From Oceanospirillaceae bacterium ASP10-02a (GTDB lineage: Bacteria; Pseudomonadota; Gammaproteobacteria; Pseudomonadales; Balneatricaceae), in the NCBI GenBank assembly GCA_905182035.1, contig CAJIZL010000002.1:62001-126000 (forward strand): a DNA stretch of 64,000 bases, in the 5' to 3' direction. Of the stretch, positions 38,155 to 47,201 are shown one piece after another. The number at the start of each line of letters is the position of its first letter. Within the stretch, counting starts at the first letter, position 1. Below the pieces are notes generated by a model. That model saw only the letters and a list, made by a program, of their open reading frames with translations. It did not search any database and was not told where the DNA came from. Position numbers and translations under genes: made by a program.

Positions 38155-39324
38155 TCAGTGCGACTCGTTAAATAGTTCGCGCCCTATTAACATACGGCGG
38201 ATTTCTGAGGTGCCAGCACCAATTTCATAAAGCTTCGCATCACGTAAAAGCCTGCCTGTAGGGCATTCGTTAGTGTAGCCAGTGCCACCTAAAAGCTGAA
38301 TAGCATCTAGTGCCATTTTTGTGGCTAGTTCGGCAGAATACAAAATAGTGCCAGCAGAGTCTTTACGCGTTGTTTCACCACGGTCACAAGATTTTGCCAC
38401 ATTATAAACATAACTTTTAGCCGCGTTCATTTGTGTGTACATGTCGGCTAACTTGCCTTGCACTAGCTGAAACTCACCAATGGCCTGACCAAACTGTTTA
38501 CGGTCATGCACGTAGGGTACGACTATATCCATACAAGCCTGCATAATGCCTAACGGCCCGCCAGAAAGCACAACTCGCTCATAATCTAGGCCACTCATTA
38601 GCACTCGTACACCGCCGTTTAGCTGGCCAAGAATGTTTTCTACAGGCACTTCACAATCGATAAATACTAATTCACAGGTATTGGAACCACGCATGCCTAG
38701 CTTATCTAGCTTTGGAGAACGGCTAAAACCTACATAGTCTCGCTCTACAATAAATGCGGTAATGCCTTTAGCGCCAGCTGACATGTCTGTTTTTGCGTAG
38801 ATAACGTAGGTGTTGGCGTCTGGGCCATTGGTGATCCACATTTTGTTGCCATTTAGTACATACTTATCGCCTTTTAAATCAGCTTTAAGCTGCATGCTTA
38901 CTACGTCTGAACCAGCGCCAGGTTCGCTCATGGCAAGGGCGCCAATATGGTCACCACTAATTAATTTAGGCAAATATGTGGCTTTTTGTTGGTCTGTACC
39001 ATGGCGATGGATTTGGTTGACACAAAGGTTAGAGTGGGCACCATAGCTTAGACCAATACTTGCTGAAGCACGACTAATCTCTTCCATGGCGATACTGTGG
39101 GCCAAATAACCCATGCCAGCACCACCATATTGTTCATCACAGGTAATGCCTAACAAACCCATGTCACCCATTTTTTTCCACAGCTCATTAGGGAACTCAT
39201 TATCTTGGTCTGTAGCCTGGGCTAAAGGAGCAATTTCAGCAGCAGCAAATTGATTAACCTGCTCTCGTAACATGTCATTGGTTTCGCCTAGGTCAAAATT
39301 GAGGCTGGTGTAAGTGCTTATCAT
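38155..39324 (-). CDS. liuA: isovaleryl-CoA dehydrogenase
   Basis: 389 residues, acyl-CoA dehydrogenase family. The catalytic glutamate is in [15 protein letters not shown], the helix-G position specific to isovaleryl-CoA dehydrogenase, instead of the C-terminal position of most relatives. [13 protein letters not shown] and [17 protein letters not shown] are FAD/substrate-binding segments. It oxidises isovaleryl-CoA to 3-methylcrotonyl-CoA and passes electrons to ETF. The start overlaps the liuR stop by four bases. Confidence 0.96.
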   Translation of the reverse strand: MISTYTSLNFDLGETNDMLREQVNQFAAAEIAPLAQATDQDNEFPNELWKKMGDMGLLGITCDEQYGGAGMGYLAHSIAMEEISRASASIGLSYGAHSNLCVNQIHRHGTDQQKATYLPKLISGDHIGALAMSEPGAGSDVVSMQLKADLKGDKYVLNGNKMWITNGPDANTYVIYAKTDMSAGAKGITAFIVERDYVGFSRSPKLDKLGMRGSNTCELVFIDCEVPVENILGQLNGGVRVLMSGLDYERVVLSGGPLGIMQACMDIVVPYVHDRKQFGQAIGEFQLVQGKLADMYTQMNAAKSYVYNVAKSCDRGETTRKDSAGTILYSAELATKMALDAIQLLGGTGYTNECPTGRLLRDAKLYEIGAGTSEIRRMLIGRELFNESH

Positions 39325-39722
39325 GCATGAGTCTCCAAGGATTGATTGCTAGAAAGGGCGTTAGTACAGCGCACTTGCGCGGCATTTAGTTCATCTTCTA
39401 GTGCTTTGATGTCTTCCATCTGTTGTTGTAATGCCATTTTTCTAGTTTTAATTTTTTCAATAAAAACAATTAATTGCTGATCATTGTTGGTGGAGGACGA
39501 GTCGTAAAGGTCTAGAATTTGGCTGATTTCAGCCAGGGTAAGACCTAGTCGCTTGCCACGCAGTATCAGCTTCAACCAGGTTCTGTCGTGGTTAGAGTAA
39601 ATGCGTTTCTGGCCTTCACGCTTTGGTGATAGCAGGCCTTGGTCTTCGTAGAAACGTATGCTGCGAGTTGTAATGACAAACTCTTTCGACAATTCGCTAA
39701 TTGTGAATGTGGTGGGTGACAT
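39321..39722 (-). CDS. liuR: MerR-family regulator of branched-chain amino-acid catabolism (LiuR)
   Basis: 133 residues. The N-terminal winged helix is [20 protein letters not shown], then DQGLLSPKR and a long coiled-coil dimerisation helix with a short C-terminal effector region. It is the first gene of the leftward liu operon and sits opposite the ivd-type operon, as in other gammaproteobacteria where LiuR controls leucine and valine/isoleucine breakdown. The divergent region in front of it carries a MerR-style operator. Confidence 0.92.
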   Translation of the reverse strand: MSPTTFTISELSKEFVITTRSIRFYEDQGLLSPKREGQKRIYSNHDRTWLKLILRGKRLGLTLAEISQILDLYDSSSTNNDQQLIVFIEKIKTRKMALQQQMEDIKALEDELNAAQVRCTNALSSNQSLETHA

Positions 39723-39756
39723 GGATAATGCGCCCTAGTTATTAATCTATTGCTAC

Positions 39757-39787
39757 ATATTTTGGTTGACGTTGACGTAAAGGTCAA
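39757..39787 (-). promoter_or_regulatory. putative LiuR-controlled promoter and operator of the liu operon
   Basis: Read leftward: a -35 TTGACC (39787-39782), a 19-base spacer and a -10-like AAATAT (39762-39757). The spacer holds the near-palindrome that reads TTGACGTTGACGTAAA on the plus strand (39766-39781). An operator inside an over-long 19-base spacer is the hallmark of MerR-regulated promoters. The same site lies about 50 bp before ivdA and may serve both operons. Confidence 0.6.
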
Positions 39788-39832
39788 GCAAAATGTTTAT
39801 TCTGTTTAATTCGCTTTTATTGGAGCCTTCAA

Positions 39833-41011
39833 ATGAGTCAATACGTCTACATCGTCAGTGGCAGTCGCACGCCAATGGGAGGCCTCGATGGTAGCCTTGC
39901 AAGTCAAACCGCATCACAGCTGGGTTCGGTGGCAATAAAGGGCGCTTTAACACGAGCAAACATAGCACCAGAACAGGTGAACGAAGTGTATATGGGCTGC
40001 GTATTAGCGGCAGGCCAAGGTCAGGCGCCAGCTCGCCAAGCCGCCTTAGGCGCAGGGCTTGCAAAAAATACACCATGCACTACGGTAAACAAAATGTGTG
40101 GTTCTGGCATGCAAACCACCATCATGGGCTTTAATGCTATAAAAGCGGGCTCTGCGGACATTATGGTATGTGGTGGCATGGAAAGCATGACCAACGCTCC
40201 TTACTTATTGCCTAAAGTGCGCCAAGGTTTGCGTATGGGCCATGGGCAAATGCTAGACCATATGTTTCTTGATGGCTTAGAAGACGCCTATAAAGGCGGC
40301 CTGATGGGCAGCTTCGCTCAAGCCACAGCCGATGAATTTGGTTTAACTCGTGAGGCTATGGATGACTTTGCTATCAATTCATTATCTAAGGCCAATGCAG
40401 CAATAGCGGATGGCGTGTTAGAAAACGAAATTGAAGCCGTAGAAATGACCACTCGAAGGGGCACAACTACCGCGACCATCGATGAACAGCCTGGTCAGGC
40501 CCGTATCGACAAAATTCCACATTTACGCCCAGCCTTTAAAAAGGACGGTACAATCACTGCTGCTAATGCTAGCTCAATTTCTGATGGCGCGTCGGCCCTT
40601 TTACTTGCTAGTGCTGATGCAGTGGCTCAAAACAACTTAACCCCTATGGCTCGCATACTTGGCGTGCAAAGCTTTGCCCGCGAGCCTGATGAATTCACCA
40701 TTGCACCTATTGGAGCGATTCAGGGCTTGTTGAGCAAATTAGATTGGCAAGTTGACGATGTAGACCTGTTTGAAATCAACGAAGCCTTTGCCATGGTAAC
40801 CATGCTAGCAACCCAGGAGCTTGGATTAGATGCTAGTAAGGTGAATGTATATGGCGGCGCTTGTGCTCAGGGGCATCCTATTGGATCTACCGGCTCTCGC
40901 ATTATTCTTACCTTGATGACGGCGTTAAAGAATAAAGGTCTGAAACGTGGTGTGGCTGCACTGTGTATCGGTGGTGGAGAAGCAACTGCGGTTGCTATAG
41001 AGCTTGTTTAG
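39833..41011 (+). CDS. ivdA: acetyl-CoA C-acyltransferase (thiolase)
   Basis: 392 residues, thiolase fold. The nucleophilic cysteine is in VNKMCGSGMQT (about residue 88), the base histidine in QGHPIGSTGSR and the second cysteine in LCIGGGEATA. As first gene of the ivd-type operon it probably cleaves 2-methylacetoacetyl-CoA to propionyl-CoA and acetyl-CoA in isoleucine degradation, and may also use acetoacetyl-CoA from leucine. It is divergent from liuR across 110 bp. Confidence 0.9.
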   Translation: MSQYVYIVSGSRTPMGGLDGSLASQTASQLGSVAIKGALTRANIAPEQVNEVYMGCVLAAGQGQAPARQAALGAGLAKNTPCTTVNKMCGSGMQTTIMGFNAIKAGSADIMVCGGMESMTNAPYLLPKVRQGLRMGHGQMLDHMFLDGLEDAYKGGLMGSFAQATADEFGLTREAMDDFAINSLSKANAAIADGVLENEIEAVEMTTRRGTTTATIDEQPGQARIDKIPHLRPAFKKDGTITAANASSISDGASALLLASADAVAQNNLTPMARILGVQSFAREPDEFTIAPIGAIQGLLSKLDWQVDDVDLFEINEAFAMVTMLATQELGLDASKVNVYGGACAQGHPIGSTGSRIILTLMTALKNKGLKRGVAALCIGGGEATAVAIELV

Positions 41012-41069
41012 CGACCACCAGGTGCCTAGCGTTGACGTGGGTACAGGATAAGTTTAACTAGGAATAAAC

Positions 41070-42227
41070 ATGAACTTTGATTTGAATGAAGACCAAATTG
41101 CCTATATAGATCTGGCTCAACAGTTTTCCGCCAACGAGCTAGCTCCCAATGCTGCCTTGTGGGACGCAGAAGCTATTTTCCCTAAAGCCACGCTTAAACA
41201 AGCAGGAGAGTTAGGTTTTTGTGGGTTATACAGCGACGTAGAAATGGGTGGTTTGGGCTTGTCTCGGTTAGACTCATCGCTTATTTTTGAACAGCTAGCC
41301 ATGGGCTGCACCACTACCACAGCCATGTTGACCATACATAACATGGCTACATGGATGGTGTCAGCCAATGCCTCCGAAGCAGCAAAAGCACACTATGGTG
41401 AAAAACTCACTAGTGGCCAGTGGTTAGCGTCCTATTGCCTTACAGAAGCTAATGCAGGTTCTGATGCGGCATCGCTGACGACCAAGGCGGTAAAAATAGG
41501 CGATGAATATGTCATTACTGGTAATAAAATCTTTATTTCTGGTGCTGGCGAAACAGAAGTATTAGTTGTAATGGCCCGCACCGGTGAACCTGGTGCTAAA
41601 GGTATTTCGGCGTTTATAGTGGATTCAGACAGTGCCGGCATTAGCTTTGGGCGCAGAGAAGAAAAAATGGGTTGGAACGCACAACCGACACGCATGGTGA
41701 GTTTTGATCAGGTGCGTGTGCCTTCCACAAACCTATTAGGTAATGAAGGTGATGGCTTTACCATTGCTATGCAAGGCTTAGACGGCGGTCGTATCAATAT
41801 TGCCACCGTAGGCTTAGGTACTGCGCAACAAGCCCTAACTGAGGCCTTGGCCTTTGTGAATGACAGAAAGCAGTTTGGCAAGCCTATCGCGGCTTTTCAA
41901 GGCATACAGTTTAAGCTTGCCGACATGAATACCGAGCTTGTAGCTGCCCGTCAGATGGTGCGTTTGGCAGCTTTTAAACTAGATAACAAACACCCAGACG
42001 CTACCACTTATTGCGCCATGGCCAAACGCTTCGCCACAGACATTGGCTATCAGGTGTGTGATGAAGCACTGCAGTGCTTTGGCGGTAGCGGTTACATTAA
42101 AGAATACCCTATGGAGCGTTACTTGCGAGACAGCCGAGTACATCGCATTTTAGAAGGCACCAATGAGATAATGCGAGTGATTATTGCCAGGCGCATATTA
42201 CTTAAAGATTCCCAAGCTATTTTATAA
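41070..42227 (+). CDS. acyl-CoA dehydrogenase (isobutyryl-/2-methylbutyryl-CoA type)
   Basis: 385 residues. TEANAGSDAASL and FISGAGETEVLVVMART are FAD/substrate-binding pieces, and the catalytic glutamate is in ILEGTNEIMR near the C-terminus. Context (thiolase, hydratase, hydroxyisobutyryl-CoA hydrolase, MmsB) points to isobutyryl-CoA and 2-methylbutyryl-CoA as substrates. The 58-bp gap before it is where mmsA is found in related operons. Confidence 0.9.
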   Translation: MNFDLNEDQIAYIDLAQQFSANELAPNAALWDAEAIFPKATLKQAGELGFCGLYSDVEMGGLGLSRLDSSLIFEQLAMGCTTTTAMLTIHNMATWMVSANASEAAKAHYGEKLTSGQWLASYCLTEANAGSDAASLTTKAVKIGDEYVITGNKIFISGAGETEVLVVMARTGEPGAKGISAFIVDSDSAGISFGRREEKMGWNAQPTRMVSFDQVRVPSTNLLGNEGDGFTIAMQGLDGGRINIATVGLGTAQQALTEALAFVNDRKQFGKPIAAFQGIQFKLADMNTELVAARQMVRLAAFKLDNKHPDATTYCAMAKRFATDIGYQVCDEALQCFGGSGYIKEYPMERYLRDSRVHRILEGTNEIMRVIIARRILLKDSQAIL

Positions 42228-42278
42228 CTGCTTTTCTTAGCTATTAAGTCAGCTATGGACCCAATTTAGGACCTAACC

Positions 42279-43055
42279 ATGAATACATCAATACCTTATA
42301 CCATTGAAGGGCACGTAGCTGTCATCACCATGTCAAACCCACCGGCAAATACATGGACAGGTTTAAGCCTAGACGCCTTGGCAGAATTGATACAGACGTT
42401 TAACGCTGATAAAAATATCTACAGCTTAGTGATCACTGGCGAAGGCGATAAATTCTTCAGCGCGGGTGCAGACCTTAAGCTGTTTGCCGATGGTAACAAA
42501 CAAACTGCGGCAGACATGTCTACCGCCTTCGGGCGAGCCTTTGAAGTGCTAAGTCAGTTTAGGGGCTTAAGCATTGCGGCAATCAACGGTTATGCCATGG
42601 GAGGCGGTTTAGAAGTGGCCTTAGCCTGTGATTTACGTATCGCTGAAAGCCAAGCTCAGATGGCCTTGCCAGAGGCTGCCGTAGGCTTATTGCCTTGCGC
42701 TGGTGGAACTCAAAACTTGGCATGGTTGGTGGGTGAGGGCTGGGCTAAACGTATGATTCTATGTGGCGAAAGAGTCAGTGCACAACAAGCACTAGACATC
42801 GGTTTAGTAGAAGATGTAACCGAGCCAGGCCATGCCTTAGCTAAGGCTATTGAATGGGCACAAAATTCTGAAAGACAAAGCCCTACCAGCATTGCAGCGT
42901 GCAAACGCTTAATTCAAAATGCACGTAAAGAGCCAATGTTTGCAGGCATGGGATATGAGAGAGATGAGTTTATCAACCTTTTTGACACCAATGACCAAAA
43001 AGAGGGTGTGCAAGCCTTTTTAGAAAAACGAAAGCCACAATGGACTAACTCATAA
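42279..43055 (+). CDS. enoyl-CoA hydratase (methacrylyl-/tiglyl-CoA)
   Basis: 258 residues, crotonase superfamily. The oxyanion-hole segments are KFFSAGADLKLFA and NGYAMGGGLEVALACD, and LPEAAVGLLPCAGGTQ carries a catalytic glutamate. It probably hydrates methacrylyl-CoA and tiglyl-CoA in valine and isoleucine breakdown. Its stop overlaps the next start by one base (TAATG). Confidence 0.9.
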   Translation: MNTSIPYTIEGHVAVITMSNPPANTWTGLSLDALAELIQTFNADKNIYSLVITGEGDKFFSAGADLKLFADGNKQTAADMSTAFGRAFEVLSQFRGLSIAAINGYAMGGGLEVALACDLRIAESQAQMALPEAAVGLLPCAGGTQNLAWLVGEGWAKRMILCGERVSAQQALDIGLVEDVTEPGHALAKAIEWAQNSERQSPTSIAACKRLIQNARKEPMFAGMGYERDEFINLFDTNDQKEGVQAFLEKRKPQWTNS

Positions 43056-44161
43056 TGGTTACCGAATTATACCAAGGACCATTATTGGTAAAGGTCTACA
43101 AAACAATTGCTGGACAGCAAGTGGTGGAACTGACACTTAACACTCCAGAAGCTCTTAACGCCCTAAATGGCGACATGGTAGACCTATTATTGGCGCATGT
43201 ACCTCTGTGGGAAGCTGATGAAAATGTGATCGCTATTATAATGCGAGGCTCAGGCATCAAGGCATTTTGTGCAGGTGGCGATGTACGTCAGCTGTATCAT
43301 AAAATGGCTAAAGGCAGCCAAAACGTTGGCGAAATCTTCTTTAACCACGAATATGAAATGGATTTAATGCTGCACAAGCTCTCTACGCCATTATTGGTAT
43401 GGGGCAGTGGTTATGTGATCGGTGGTGGCATGGGCCTGCTGCAAGGCGCTGCTTTGCGCATTGGTACCCATTCTAGCCGCTTGGCTATGCCAGAGATCAC
43501 CATTGGTTTATTTCCAGACGTAGGTGCTAGTTACTTCTTACGTCAGGTGCCAGACAACCTAGGGCTTTTTTTGGGCTTAACAGGCGCAATGCTAAATGGC
43601 ACAGACGCACGCCAGCTAGGCTTATTAGATGGCTTAGTAGATGACAGCGATTACTCACAAGTAATGCAAGCCCTAACTGAGATGCCTAAGCAGTCTGGCG
43701 CAGACACTCTAAGCAACCTCAAGCAACTTATTGCAGGGCTAGAGACTAAGGCGAGTGCAGACGCACCAGCTTCTAACCTAGCAGCCCATCGTCAAAACAT
43801 AATATCTGCCCTAAGCCAAAACGACCTTGCTGGCATTGTAGCTAGCTTGGCAAGCTTGAAAGGCCAAGATAAGTGGCTAGATAAAGCCTTGCAGACGATG
43901 GCCCATGGTTCACCCACCAGCCTACACCTGTTTTACCACGCGTTTCGCGCCAACTTTACCAATGTGACTGACGCGCTGCACCATGAATACATTGTTGGAG
44001 TCAACGCCACACGCTTAGGTGAGTTTAAAGAAGGTGTGAGGGCCTTATTGATCGACAAAGACCGTAGGCCAAGTTGGCGTTATGACACGGTTGAAAGCAC
44101 ACCAGACGCGTGGATAGAAAAGTTTTTTGTAACAAAGAATGTGGCTGACGCCCATTTTTAG
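43055..44161 (+). CDS. 3-hydroxyisobutyryl-CoA hydrolase
   Basis: 368 residues, longer than the hydratase and of the HIBYL-CoA hydrolase subgroup: KAFCAGGDVRQLYH, GGGMGLLQGAALRI and MPEITIGLFPDVGASYFL are characteristic. It releases free 3-hydroxyisobutyrate from its CoA ester in valine degradation, feeding MmsB next door and avoiding build-up of toxic methacrylyl-CoA. Confidence 0.93.
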   Translation: MVTELYQGPLLVKVYKTIAGQQVVELTLNTPEALNALNGDMVDLLLAHVPLWEADENVIAIIMRGSGIKAFCAGGDVRQLYHKMAKGSQNVGEIFFNHEYEMDLMLHKLSTPLLVWGSGYVIGGGMGLLQGAALRIGTHSSRLAMPEITIGLFPDVGASYFLRQVPDNLGLFLGLTGAMLNGTDARQLGLLDGLVDDSDYSQVMQALTEMPKQSGADTLSNLKQLIAGLETKASADAPASNLAAHRQNIISALSQNDLAGIVASLASLKGQDKWLDKALQTMAHGSPTSLHLFYHAFRANFTNVTDALHHEYIVGVNATRLGEFKEGVRALLIDKDRRPSWRYDTVESTPDAWIEKFFVTKNVADAHF

Positions 44162-44180
44162 CTAAGGCAGGACAACAAAC

Positions 44181-45086
44181 ATGACAAATATAGCATTTAT
44201 AGGTTTAGGCAACATGGGTGGCCCTATGGCCGCTAACTTGGTTAACGCAGGGCATCACGTGGTGGCTTTCGACTTGGTTGAAGCTGCATTGCATGCGTTT
44301 GTTAGGGTAGGTGGTGAGGCTGCAAGTTCAGCGGCCCAAGCTGTAATTGACGCTGAAGTAGTGATCAGTATGTTACCTGCAGGCAAGCACGTAGCGGGCC
44401 TTTATTTAGGGGATGAACATGGTAGTGGGGGTCTGTTAGCTCAACTACCTAAGGATTCCTTAGTAATAGATTCTAGTACTATAGATGCTGAAACTTCGCG
44501 TGATGTGGGGCTTTGCGCCAATGACTTAGGTATAAAATTTGTAGATGCCCCTGTGTCAGGTGGTACCGCAGGCGCAAAAGCTGGCACTTTAAGTTTTATT
44601 GTAGGCGGTGAAGAAGAGGCGTTTAAACGCGCCGAACCTATTCTTAATGCCATGGGGAAAAACATCTTCCACGCGGGGCCCGCAGGAGCCGGTCAAGTGG
44701 CTAAGATGTGTAACAACATGCTGTTAAGTGTTTTAATGGCAGGCACTTCCGAAGCCCTACGTATGGGGGTAGAAAATGGCCTAGATGCTAAGGTGCTGTC
44801 GGATATTATGGTTAAAAGCTCTGGCCGTAACTGGGCCTTAGAAATTTACAACCCAGTACCTGGTGTAATGGAAGGCACACCAGCTAGCAACGGTTACCAA
44901 GGTGGGTTTATGGTAGACCTAATGAACAAAGATTTAGGTTTAGCTTTAGCGGCTGCAAAAGCATCAGATTCTGCAGTGCCTTTGGGCCAAAAAGCATCTG
45001 AACTGTTCAAGAGCCACGGCGAAGAAGGCCATGGTGGATTGGATTTTTCCAGTATTTATCAACGCTATTCCAATAAAAAGGTCTGA
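44181..45086 (+). CDS. mmsB: 3-hydroxyisobutyrate dehydrogenase
   Basis: 301 residues. N-terminal NAD-binding IAFIGLGNMGGPMAANLVNA, the substrate-binding DAPVSGGTAGAKAGTL, and the catalytic lysine in GQVAKMCNNMLL. It oxidises 3-hydroxyisobutyrate to methylmalonate semialdehyde. The enzyme that takes this product, methylmalonate-semialdehyde dehydrogenase MmsA, is not encoded in this window. Four bases separate it from the SDR gene. Confidence 0.95.
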   Translation: MTNIAFIGLGNMGGPMAANLVNAGHHVVAFDLVEAALHAFVRVGGEAASSAAQAVIDAEVVISMLPAGKHVAGLYLGDEHGSGGLLAQLPKDSLVIDSSTIDAETSRDVGLCANDLGIKFVDAPVSGGTAGAKAGTLSFIVGGEEEAFKRAEPILNAMGKNIFHAGPAGAGQVAKMCNNMLLSVLMAGTSEALRMGVENGLDAKVLSDIMVKSSGRNWALEIYNPVPGVMEGTPASNGYQGGFMVDLMNKDLGLALAAAKASDSAVPLGQKASELFKSHGEEGHGGLDFSSIYQRYSNKKV

Positions 45087-45090
45087 TTTA

Positions 45091-45843
45091 ATGAATGTTG
45101 AAGGTAAGGTGTTTGTTATTACAGGTGGTGCACGTGGCTTAGGTTTGGCCATCGCCCAAGCCATTACTAGCAAGGGTGGTGTATGTGCCTTGGTCGACTT
45201 AGACCAAGCTGCGGTAGATGCAGCAGCATCCGCATGCGGCACTAAAAGTAAGGGTTATGCCTGTAACATCACTCAAGAAACTAAAGTTGAGGCCTTGTTT
45301 GAGCAAGTGTTAACAGATTTTGGCCGTGTAGACGGGTTAGTTAATAACGCAGGCCTATTGCGCGATGGCATGTTGATCAAATTTAAAGACGGCGAAGTGC
45401 AGGGTAAAATGAGCCTTAGCCAATGGCAGTCTGTCATCGACGTCAACCTAACGGGGACCTTTTTGTGTGGCCGTGAAGGCGCCATAGCCATGGCAAAGGC
45501 CGGCAATGGTGGGGTTATTATCAACATCTCTAGCATTGCTAAGGCTGGCAACATAGGCCAAAGCAACTATGCTGCTACCAAAGCTGGTGTTGCTGCCCTT
45601 GTAACCACCTGGGCAGGTGAACTCAAGCGCTTTGGTATTCGTGCGGCAGGCATTGCTCCAGGCGTTATCTGTACGGACATGACTGACTCTATGAGACCTG
45701 AAGCCCTTGAACGCATTGAGAAAGCCATTCCTGCAGGTCGTTTAGGCGAACGCAACGAACTGGCTAATACAGCCATGTTTATCATCGAAAATGACTATAT
45801 AAATGGTCGATTAATTGAGCTTGACGGTGGTTTGCGGTTTTAA
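45091..45843 (+). CDS. ivdG: short-chain dehydrogenase (2-methyl-3-hydroxybutyryl-CoA dehydrogenase-like)
   Basis: 250 residues from the ATG at 45091 (MNVEGKVFVITGG); an upstream start would overlap mmsB. The Rossmann motif is TGGARGLG, and the catalytic Ser-Tyr-Lys lies in NISSIAKAGNIGQSNYAATK. As last gene of the ivd-type operon it probably oxidises 2-methyl-3-hydroxybutyryl-CoA to 2-methylacetoacetyl-CoA, the substrate of the thiolase at the head of the operon. Confidence 0.88.
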   Translation: MNVEGKVFVITGGARGLGLAIAQAITSKGGVCALVDLDQAAVDAAASACGTKSKGYACNITQETKVEALFEQVLTDFGRVDGLVNNAGLLRDGMLIKFKDGEVQGKMSLSQWQSVIDVNLTGTFLCGREGAIAMAKAGNGGVIINISSIAKAGNIGQSNYAATKAGVAALVTTWAGELKRFGIRAAGIAPGVICTDMTDSMRPEALERIEKAIPAGRLGERNELANTAMFIIENDYINGRLIELDGGLRF

Positions 45844-45921
45844 ATCCGCCGCTAAATTAATCCCACTTCCACGCGCATACAGTAACCAGAAACTAACACT
45901 TAGTTTATATTTCTTTTTCAT

Positions 45922-45939
45922 AAAAATGTCGACATTTTT
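45922..45939. promoter_or_regulatory. perfect 18-bp palindrome upstream of gcdH
   Basis: AAAAATGTCGACATTTTT reads the same on both strands and sits 73 bp before the gcdH start in a 169-bp gap. Size and symmetry suit an operator for a dimeric regulator of the glutarate pair. No regulator gene lies beside it. Confidence 0.5.
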
Positions 45940-46012
45940 GATAAATGGCGATATATTAAAACTTCAGCCAAGGAGTCAACTTACCTGGCGTATTTAAACT
46001 TGAGACTTAATC

Positions 46013-47191
46013 ATGGCAACTCGCACCGAATTTTCTTGGCAAGACCCTTTCTTTTTAGACCAGCAACTGACCTCAGAAGAGCGCATGATTCGTGATGCAG
46101 CCCGTGATTACTGTCAGGACGGGCTTGCCCGTCGGGTACAAAAGGCCAATCGTGAAGAAATTTTTGATCGTGAAATAATGACAGAATTTGGTGAGTTAGG
46201 TTTGTTGGGAGCCACAATCCCAGAAAAGTATGGCTGTGCAGGTGTCAATTACGTCAGTTACGGTTTAGTGGCTCGAGAAGTAGAGCGTGTAGATAGTGGT
46301 TACCGTTCAGCTATGAGCGTACAGTCGTCTTTGGTAATGCACCCGATCTATGCCTACGGCACTGAAGAGCAACGTATCAAGTACCTAGCAAAGCTTGCAA
46401 GCGGTGAGTGGGTGGGTTGTTTTGGTTTAACTGAACCTGGTTCTGGCTCAGACCCAAGTAGTATGATTACCCGTGCCGAAGCTGTTGACGGTGGTTATCG
46501 TCTTACTGGAGCAAAAATGTGGATTACTAACTCTCCTATTGCCGATGTTATGGTGGTTTGGGCTAAGTTAGAAGGTGTGATTCGTGGTTTTGTTTTAGAA
46601 CGTGGTATGGATGGTTTAACCACTCCTAAGATCGAAGGTAAGTTCTCGTTGCGTGCATCTGAGACTGGTGAAATCGTCATGGATAACGTATTTGTGCCGG
46701 AAGAAAATCTATTCCCTACTATTAAAGGCCTTGCAGGGCCCTTTGGCTGTTTGAACAAGGCTCGCTATGGTATTGCTTGGGGTTCTCTTGGTGCTGCTGA
46801 ATTTTGTTGGCATGCTGCGCGTCAGTACACCCTGGACCGGTCTCAGTTTGGCCGGCCTTTGGCAGCTACTCAGTTGATCCAAAAGAAACTTGCCGATATG
46901 CAAACAGAAATTTCCATTGGTTTGCAAGGTTGCTTACAAATGGGGCGTTTAATGGATGATGATAACTGTCCTGTTGAGCTAATTTCCTTAATGAAGCGTA
47001 ATAACTGTGGTAAATCTTTGGACGTGGCTCGTCAGTCCCGTGATATGCATGGGGGTAACGGCGTGAGTGATGAGTTCGGTGTGATTCGCCACGTAATGAA
47101 TCTTGAAGCCGTTAACACTTACGAAGGCACTCATGACGTACATGCTTTGATCTTAGGTCGTGCACAAACAGGCATTCAAGCCTTCTACTAG
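46013..47191 (+). CDS. gcdH: glutaryl-CoA dehydrogenase
   Basis: 392 residues, acyl-CoA dehydrogenase family. [17 protein letters not shown] and [18 protein letters not shown] are typical of GcdH, and the catalytic glutamate is in [17 protein letters not shown] near the C-terminus. It oxidatively decarboxylates glutaryl-CoA to crotonyl-CoA in lysine and related catabolism, with ETF as acceptor. It is followed 10 bp later by a CoA-transferase likely to make its substrate. Confidence 0.96.
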   Translation: MATRTEFSWQDPFFLDQQLTSEERMIRDAARDYCQDGLARRVQKANREEIFDREIMTEFGELGLLGATIPEKYGCAGVNYVSYGLVAREVERVDSGYRSAMSVQSSLVMHPIYAYGTEEQRIKYLAKLASGEWVGCFGLTEPGSGSDPSSMITRAEAVDGGYRLTGAKMWITNSPIADVMVVWAKLEGVIRGFVLERGMDGLTTPKIEGKFSLRASETGEIVMDNVFVPEENLFPTIKGLAGPFGCLNKARYGIAWGSLGAAEFCWHAARQYTLDRSQFGRPLAATQLIQKKLADMQTEISIGLQGCLQMGRLMDDDNCPVELISLMKRNNCGKSLDVARQSRDMHGGNGVSDEFGVIRHVMNLEAVNTYEGTHDVHALILGRAQTGIQAFY

Positions 47192-47201
47192 GTCTCAAAT
47201 T

